Source of the DNA: Rhodoglobus sp.
GTDB lineage: Bacteria; Actinomycetota; Actinomycetes; Actinomycetales; Microbacteriaceae
Assembly (NCBI GenBank): GCA_025463605.1
Contig: JAODAV010000006.1
Span: 62,001 to 126,000, forward strand
Length of the DNA stretch: 64,000 nucleotides
Direction: 5' to 3'
In this document: positions 59,331 through 64,000 of the stretch, in pieces
Numbering within the stretch: the stretch's first letter is position 1
Layout of the letters: the number at the start of each line of letters is the position of its first letter
Translations under genes and position numbers: made by a program
The notes under the pieces: generated by a model
Told to the model about the DNA's origin: nothing
What the model saw: the letters and a program-made list of their open reading frames with translations, nothing else
The model's database searches: none

Positions 59331-59392
59331 GCGCGGTGTTGTGTCGAACGCGCTGCGGTTTGTACTACCGCGCCCGCGACAAAACACCGCGC
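59331..59392. promoter_or_regulatory. long stem-loop between hydantoinase and LLM genes
   Basis: GCGCGGTGTTGTGTCG (59331-59346) pairs with CGACAAAACACCGCGC (59377-59392) over 15 of 16 positions. Inside the loop a second 5-bp stem (GCGGT/ACCGC) forms. The structure lies in the 106-bp gap between two operon genes and may act as an mRNA-processing or attenuation element. Confidence 0.55.
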
Positions 59393-59416
59393 GACGGGAA
59401 ATGGACGAGGTGGCCA

Positions 59417-60853
59417 TCAGATCAGGTACTGCGATAGGCCGCGCTTGAGGTACCTTCCGTCGCCTTTCGCGCCCACGTACTGGTTGTCGTCGACGACGAC
59501 CTTGCCGCGACTCATGACAGTGTCGACGTGGCCATCGATCTCGAATCCCTCCCACGCCGAGTAGTCCATGTTCATGTGGTGGGTCTTGCCCACACCGATA
59601 GACGTGTGGCCCTCGGGGTCGTAGATCACGATGTCGGCATCCGCGCCGGGCTGGATGACGCCCTTCCGGCCGTAGAGGCCGAACATGCGCGCGGGGGTGG
59701 TCGAGGTGATCTCCACCCAGCGCTCGAGCGAGATCTGCCCATCGACGACGCCCTGGTAAAGCAGGTCCATGCGGTGCTCGACCGAGCCGATGCCGTTCGG
59801 GATCTTGCGGAAGTCGCCCAGCCCCAGGTCCTTCTGCCCCTTCATGCAGAACGGGCAGTGGTCGGTGGACACCATCTGGATGTCGTTGGTGCGAAGGCTC
59901 TGCCACATGTGGTGCTGGTGGCCCTCGGCCTTCGACCGCAGCGGTGTGGAACACACCCACTTGGCGCCCTCGAACGCGCCCCACTCATCGCTCGACGCAC
60001 CGAGTTGCTCCTCGAGCGAGAGATACAGGTACTGCGGGCACGTCTCGCCGAACACGTTCTGCCCGTTGTCGCGCGCCCACGCAAGCTGCTCGACCGCCTG
60101 TTTGGCGCTCACGTGCACGACATAGAGCGGAGCCCCGGTGAGGTTGGAGAGCATGATCGCGCGATGGGTGGCCTCCTCCTCCATCTGCCACGCGCGCGCC
60201 ATGCCGTGGTAGTACGGGTCGGTCTTGCCCGCCTCGACGAGCTGCTGGGCGAGCACGTCGATGGCGGGTCCGTTCTCGGCGTGCATCATCGTCATGAGCC
60301 CCGTGTCGGCCGACACCTGCATCGCTTTGAGAATCTGGGCATCATCCGAGTAGAAGACTCCCGGGTAGGCCATGAATAGCTTGAAGCTCGAAACACCTTC
60401 GTCGAGAAGGCCGCGCATCGCCTGCAGCGAGTCGTCGTTGACGTCCCCGATGATCTGGTGGAACCCGTAGTCGATCGCGCAATTGCCTTCGGCCTTCTGG
60501 TGCCAGGCGGCGAGGCCATCCATTACCTTCTGGCCGTAGGTCTGCACGGCGAAGTCGATGATCGTGGTCGTTCCGCCCCACGCTGCCGCTCGCGTACCCG
60601 TCTCGAACGTGTCGGAGGCAGCCGTGCCACCGAACGGCAACTCCATGTGGGTGTGCGCATCGACACCTCCCGGGATCACGTACTTTCCGGTTGCGTCGAT
60701 CACAGCATCGACGGCCGTCGACAGGTCATTGCCGAGCAGCACCGAGCCGGGAGCGAGAACAGCGACGATCGTTTCGCCGTCGACGAGAACGTCTGCTTCT
60801 GAGCGGCCCGTGGAGGTGACCACGGTGCCTCCGGTGATGAGGGTCGTGGGCAT
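59417..60853 (-). CDS. hydA: dihydropyrimidinase/hydantoinase
   Basis: A 478-residue cyclic amidohydrolase. Metal site: D65-x-H67-x-H69 in VDAHTHME, carboxylated-Lys candidate K158 in SSFKLFMAYPG, H191 in MMHAENG, and YVVHVSAKQAVEQLAWARD. MVSTDHCPF near the end and PLRSKAEGHQHHMW are also typical. It hydrolyses dihydropyrimidines or hydantoins to N-carbamoyl amino acids, the step before beta-ureidopropionase. Start 60853 overlaps the beta-ureidopropionase stop (TAATG). Confidence 0.92.
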   Translation of the reverse strand: MPTTLITGGTVVTSTGRSEADVLVDGETIVAVLAPGSVLLGNDLSTAVDAVIDATGKYVIPGGVDAHTHMELPFGGTAASDTFETGTRAAAWGGTTTIIDFAVQTYGQKVMDGLAAWHQKAEGNCAIDYGFHQIIGDVNDDSLQAMRGLLDEGVSSFKLFMAYPGVFYSDDAQILKAMQVSADTGLMTMMHAENGPAIDVLAQQLVEAGKTDPYYHGMARAWQMEEEATHRAIMLSNLTGAPLYVVHVSAKQAVEQLAWARDNGQNVFGETCPQYLYLSLEEQLGASSDEWGAFEGAKWVCSTPLRSKAEGHQHHMWQSLRTNDIQMVSTDHCPFCMKGQKDLGLGDFRKIPNGIGSVEHRMDLLYQGVVDGQISLERWVEITSTTPARMFGLYGRKGVIQPGADADIVIYDPEGHTSIGVGKTHHMNMDYSAWEGFEIDGHVDTVMSRGKVVVDDNQYVGAKGDGRYLKRGLSQYLI

Positions 60854-61701
60854 TACGGCGCCACCGTCGCAACGTAGGACTCGGGGCGGCGGTCGCGGTA
60901 GAACTGCCACGAATTACGCACCTCGCGGATGACGTCGAGATCGATGTCGCGGATGATGATCTCGCTCTTGTCCTCGCTGGCGACGTCGCCCACGTAGTTG
61001 CCGCGCGGATCCACGAAGTAGCTCGAGCCGTAGAAGGTCACCGCCTTGTCGCCGAACTCCTGCGACTCCGTGCCGACGCGGTTGTTCGCGCCGATGAAGT
61101 ACTGGTTCGCGGCCGCCGCTGCGGGCTGCTCCAGCTCCCACAACCGGTTCGAGAGGCCCGGCTTGGTCGCCGACGGGTTGAACACCAGCTCGGCACCGTT
61201 GAGCCCGAGCTCGCGCCATCCTTCGGGAAAATGCCGGTCGTAACAGATGTAGACGCCCACTTTGCCGACCGCGGTATCGAACACCGGGTAACCCAGGTTG
61301 CCCGGACGGAAGTAGAACTTCTCCCAGAACCGGTCGAGGTTGGGAATGTGGTGCTTGCGGTATTTGCCCAGCACCGTGCCGTCGGCATCCACCACCACCG
61401 CCGTGTTGTAGTACACGCCCGGCATGTCCTCCTCGTAGATGGGCAGCACCATCACGAGTCCCAGTTCCTTGGCAAGCTTCTGGAATCGCTGCACCGTCGG
61501 ACCATCCGCCGGTTCGGCGTAGTCGTAGTACTTGGCGTCTTCGATGATGCCGAAGTAGGGACCGTAGAACAGCTCCTGGAAGCAGATCACCTTCGCCCCG
61601 TCTGCGACGGCATCCCGCGCGAACTGTTCGTGCTTCGCGATCATCGATTCCTTGTCGCCGGTCCACGTGGTCTGGGTGAGTGCTGCTCGTACGACGGTCA
61701 T
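60853..61701 (-). CDS. beta-ureidopropionase (N-carbamoyl-beta-alanine amidohydrolase)
   Basis: A 282-residue nitrilase-superfamily enzyme with the catalytic Glu43 (FQELFYGPYF), Lys116 (KYRKHHIP) and Cys153 (VYICYDRHFPE). It releases beta-alanine, CO2 and NH3 from N-carbamoyl-beta-alanine. Start MTVVRAALTQ at 61701 follows a clear AGGT; a longer upstream frame was rejected. It is the first gene of the operon, after the palindrome at 61734-61749. Confidence 0.92.
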   Translation of the reverse strand: MTVVRAALTQTTWTGDKESMIAKHEQFARDAVADGAKVICFQELFYGPYFGIIEDAKYYDYAEPADGPTVQRFQKLAKELGLVMVLPIYEEDMPGVYYNTAVVVDADGTVLGKYRKHHIPNLDRFWEKFYFRPGNLGYPVFDTAVGKVGVYICYDRHFPEGWRELGLNGAELVFNPSATKPGLSNRLWELEQPAAAAANQYFIGANNRVGTESQEFGDKAVTFYGSSYFVDPRGNYVGDVASEDKSEIIIRDIDLDVIREVRNSWQFYRDRRPESYVATVAP

Positions 61702-62023
61702 GCGATACCTCCGGGTGAAGACCCCAGTATTCGGGGGAAACGTTTCCCCATTGTTTCTCTTTGTGACGGGCGCGTAAATAGAGCGGGCCGGGTCGCTCGG
61801 ATGAGCGGGACCGGGTTCGGCGCCACCCATCGATCCTGTACCAGCGCACGGCGCATCACCCCGCAACGACGCGACTAGGATTACGAACAACAAGACCCTC
61901 GCGCCGGCACTGGCGCGCTGTCCTGACCTCCGATCTGAGGCGGGTGGTCTCTCTCCGGCAATTGGGCCGGCGGCATCCCACCACCGCATTTCATCCCTTC
62001 ATCACGAACTCTCGGAGGTTCCT
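61702..62023. promoter_or_regulatory. 322-bp divergent regulatory region between the pyrimidine operon and the BtuF-type importer
   Basis: This gap holds the 16-bp palindrome for the pyrimidine operon (separate entry). It also holds a -10-like TAGGAT (61876-61881) on the plus strand, the hairpin GCGCC/GGCGC at 61901-61916, and a two-part structure at 61939-61987. In the latter an inner CCGGC/GCCGG stem lies within a partly bulged outer stem. GGAGG (62014-62018) precedes the TTG start of the binding protein. The structured leader resembles a small riboswitch or attenuator, but I cannot match it to a known family. No open reading frame is supported in it. Confidence 0.6.
61734..61749. promoter_or_regulatory. 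perfect palindromic operator of the pyrimidine operon
   Basis: GGGGAAACGTTTCCCC is a perfect 16-bp palindrome 33 bp upstream of the beta-ureidopropionase start. The core GAAACGTTTC is of the LacI-family type, different in flanks from the boxes at 37.9-41.4 kb. No regulator gene is adjacent, so a regulator elsewhere is expected. Confidence 0.7.
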
Positions 62024-63019
62024 TTGGCTGTGCATCGCCCAGTGATTTTTGCTCGCGCCACCCTCGTCGGCGCTGTCGCCGTTCTTGCCCTCGCCGGGTG
62101 CGCGGGTGCAGCGGCCCCGACTGCGAGCCCCACCCCCACCGTCGACCCTGCCGCGCCCGTCACCGTCGACAATTGCGGAACCGAAGTGACGTTCGACTCC
62201 GCCCCCGAACGCGTTGTCACCATCAAGTCCTCGACGACGGAGTTGCTGCTCGCTCTCGGCCTCGGCGACCGCATCGTCGGCACCGCATTCCAGGATGGCC
62301 CTGTGCCCGATGAGTGGGCGGCGGATGCGGCAGGCCTCACCTCCATCGCCGACAAGGTGCCGAGCGAAGAGGTGGTGCTCGAAAAGCAGCCCGACCTGAT
62401 CTATGCCGGATGGGAGTCCAACTTCTCGGCGGAGGGCGCCGGCGAGCGCCCCGAACTCGCCTCACTTGGAGTCGCGTCGTACGTTTCGCCCTCGGCGTGC
62501 CAGAGCGCCAACCAGCCGGCGAAGCTGAGCTTCGACGACATCTTCGCCGACATCACCGAACTGGCGTCGATCTTCCGGGTGGATGCGTCGCAGCTCATCG
62601 CCTCGCAGCAGGAGACCCTCGCATCCGTCGAGCCGGTGGGTGACGGCCGTACCGCGCTGTGGTTCTCGTCCGGTTCGGACACCCCGTATGTCGGGGCGGG
62701 TATCGGCGCTCCCGAGCTCGTGCTCGAGACGGTCGGCCTCCAGAACATTGCCGGTGACCTGGATGCCACGTGGGCCCCGTTCAACTGGGAAGCGGTCGTG
62801 GACGCCGACCCCGACTTCATCGTTCTCGTCGATGCGACGTGGAACTCGGTGGAAAAGAAGATCGGCATCCTTCAGGTGAACCCCGCCACTGCCAACCTCA
62901 CGGCCGTCGTCAACAACCGCTACCTCATCGTGCCGTTCGCGGCGAGTGAGGCGGGCGTGCGCACTGTCGAAGCCGCGGCATCGCTGGCCGACCAGATCGC
63001 GGAGCTCGATGGGCAGTAG
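62024..63019 (+). CDS. Fe3+/B12-type (possible F420-0) ABC substrate-binding lipoprotein
   Basis: A 331-residue BtuF-like binding protein. Signal and lipobox LALAGC (Cys about 26) are followed by an ASP/Thr-rich linker and the fold CGTEVTFDSAPERVVTIKSSTTELLLALGLGDRIVG. Further segments are VLEKQPDLIYAGWESNFSAEGAG, FDDIFADITELASIFRVD and LIVPFAASEAGVRTVEAAASLADQI. TTG 62024 (GGAGG 5 bp before) is preferred to GTG 62030. The family includes proteins that take up B12, siderophores and, in a distinct actinobacterial cassette, proposed F420-0. The many LLM enzymes nearby favour the last, but this is an inference. Confidence 0.78.
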   Translation: MAVHRPVIFARATLVGAVAVLALAGCAGAAAPTASPTPTVDPAAPVTVDNCGTEVTFDSAPERVVTIKSSTTELLLALGLGDRIVGTAFQDGPVPDEWAADAAGLTSIADKVPSEEVVLEKQPDLIYAGWESNFSAEGAGERPELASLGVASYVSPSACQSANQPAKLSFDDIFADITELASIFRVDASQLIASQQETLASVEPVGDGRTALWFSSGSDTPYVGAGIGAPELVLETVGLQNIAGDLDATWAPFNWEAVVDADPDFIVLVDATWNSVEKKIGILQVNPATANLTAVVNNRYLIVPFAASEAGVRTVEAAASLADQIAELDGQ

Positions 63020-64000
63020 TTCCGGCACAGCGCGGGCGGCGGCGCGGCGCCCGGTTGCCTTCTGGGCGGTGCTTCTCGCGGTGGCACTCGCGGTCTCGAT
63101 CACGGTTGCGGTCACGATCGGGCCCGCTGACATCCGATTCGACGAAGTGTGGGCTTCCATCGCGAGCCACCTCGGGTTAGGCACCAGTCCCCTGCCGTTG
63201 CTGCGCGACGGCATCGTCTGGGAGTTGCGCCTGCCGCGCGTGCTCACGGCGGCAGCCGTGGGGGCGGGGCTGGCGATCTCGGGTGCGGTGATGCAGGCCA
63301 TCACGCGCAATCCGCTCGCCGATCCGTACCTGCTCGGGTTGTCATCCGGGGCCTCACTCGGCGCCGTCAGCGTGCTGCTGCTCGGGGCCGCCGTGCTGCT
63401 GCCGCTCGCCGCTTTCGTCGGTTCGATGCTCGCGCTCGGGCTGACCCTCCTGCTTGCGAGTTCGCTCGGCACGATCACGCCCACTCGTACCGTGCTCGCG
63501 GGTCTTGCGGTCTCTGCGCTCGCGTCCGCGATCACGAGCCTCGTGATCTTCTGGACGGTGACGGGCGACTCGTACCGGGAGATCCTCGGGTGGTTGCTCG
63601 GATCCCTCGCGGGTGCCCGGTGGCCCGCCGTCGCCATTGCGATCATCGCCCTCGTGATCGCGGGAATCCCGATTCTGCTCACCGGTCGGCTGCTTGACGC
63701 CTTCGCCTTCGGTGATGTCACGGCGGCGTCGCTCGGGGTGAACGTGAGTGCGACGCGTTGGGGTCTGCTCGCGGCAGCCGCCCTGCTGACGGGTGGCATG
63801 GTGTCGGTGAGCGGCTCCATCGGATTCGTGGGGCTGATTCTCCCGCACGCCGTGAGGTTTCTCGTGGGACCGGGGCATCGGGCTCTTCTGCCGCTCTCCG
63901 CACTCGTGGGTGCGATCTTCCTCGTCTGGGCGGACACCGCTGCTCGCACCCTCTTCGACCCGCGCGAACTCCCCGTCGGCATCGTGACCGCGATCATCGG
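63009..64000 (+). CDS. FecCD/BtuC-family ABC permease (3' end outside window)
   Basis: 330 codons are visible before the right edge of the window. It is a polytopic FecCD-type permease with about nine of ten helices seen: VLLAVALAVSITVAVTIG, LRLPRVLTAAAVGAGLAISGAVMQAITRNPLADPYLLG, EILGWLLGSLAG, and the GFVGLILPHAVRFLVGPGHRALLP segment of the family. ATG 63009 overlaps the binding-protein stop by 11 bp. An ATPase gene probably follows beyond the window. Confidence 0.9.
   Translation, partial: MGSSSGTARAAARRPVAFWAVLLAVALAVSITVAVTIGPADIRFDEVWASIASHLGLGTSPLPLLRDGIVWELRLPRVLTAAAVGAGLAISGAVMQAITRNPLADPYLLGLSSGASLGAVSVLLLGAAVLLPLAAFVGSMLALGLTLLLASSLGTITPTRTVLAGLAVSALASAITSLVIFWTVTGDSYREILGWLLGSLAGARWPAVAIAIIALVIAGIPILLTGRLLDAFAFGDVTAASLGVNVSATRWGLLAAAALLTGGMVSVSGSIGFVGLILPHAVRFLVGPGHRALLPLSALVGAIFLVWADTAARTLFDPRELPVGIVTAII

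Noticed and set aside
61860..62023. Cobalamin riboswitch upstream of the BtuF-type gene
   Set aside because: Stems are present but the conserved cobalamin-riboswitch core sequences were not found by eye, so no family is claimed.
1..64000. tRNA, rRNA, CRISPR arrays, insertion sequences, prophage or integrase genes
   Set aside because: No cloverleaf with CCA end, no rRNA-like stretch, no regularly spaced repeats and no transposase/integrase motif were seen in either strand.

Overview
The window looks like a chromosomal segment from a GC-rich actinobacterium, most likely a member of the Microbacteriaceae or a close relative. This rests on the strong GC bias at third codon positions, frequent GTG/TTG starts, many 4-bp ATGA/GTGA gene overlaps, the number of luciferase-like (LLM) flavin/F420 enzymes, and a conserved actinobacterial gene order. 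There are no rRNA or recognisable tRNA genes, insertion sequences or CRISPR arrays.

A housekeeping backbone runs entirely on the minus strand. Read in transcription order it is yceD(DUF177)-rpmF-rnc-mutM (52.8-50.5 kb), smc (46-42.5 kb), ftsY (28.4-27.6 kb), ffh (12.9-11.3 kb), rpsP-khpA-rimM-trmD (9.3-7.0 kb), rplS-lepB-rnhB-DUF2469 (5.3-3.1 kb), yraN-comM-dprA (2.5-0 kb, dprA cut by the window edge). These genes handle ribosome maturation, protein targeting, chromosome condensation, DNA repair and DNA uptake. Accessory blocks sit in the junctions of this backbone.

Accessory blocks: (1) A secreted CHRD-domain protein and a TetR-map pair lie near 2.6-7 kb. (2) Between ffh and ftsY (about 14.0-27.4 kb) is a long, tightly packed catabolic operon. 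It encodes an amino-acid-type ABC importer, a GAF/PucR-type regulator, two LLM oxidoreductases, an aldehyde dehydrogenase, an amidohydrolase, an Asp/Glu-racemase-superfamily protein, a cupin, a flavin reductase with an inactive-looking Nudix-like tail, a 4-OT-like tautomerase and a DMT exporter. The combination suggests oxidative breakdown of a nitrogen-containing (possibly heterocyclic) compound. (3) Between ftsY and smc are an LLM enzyme translationally coupled to a GH13 enzyme, a multi-pass membrane protein, and a sugar-uptake/oxidation regulon (ABC importer, Gfo/Idh dehydrogenase plus a degenerate partner, aldo-keto reductase, TIM-barrel isomerase, ADP-ribosylglycohydrolase-family protein). 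A LacI-type regulator lies beside the regulon, and four near-identical palindromes lie in its promoters. (4) Between smc and mutM are a tandem-GNAT protein, a nucleoside hydrolase, a glutaryl-CoA-dehydrogenase-like enzyme and an MDR dehydrogenase.

At 53-61.7 kb a reductive-pyrimidine/hydantoin-type operon (beta-ureidopropionase, hydantoinase/dihydropyrimidinase, LLM oxidoreductase, ThiXYZ-like ABC importer, omega-aminotransferase) has a perfect 16-bp palindrome in its promoter. The window ends with a divergently transcribed BtuF/BtuC-type importer. Given the many candidate F420 enzymes nearby and the known actinobacterial cassette of this architecture, I propose it may be an F420-0 (deazaflavin precursor) importer. 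All names come from reading the sequence; no database search was run.
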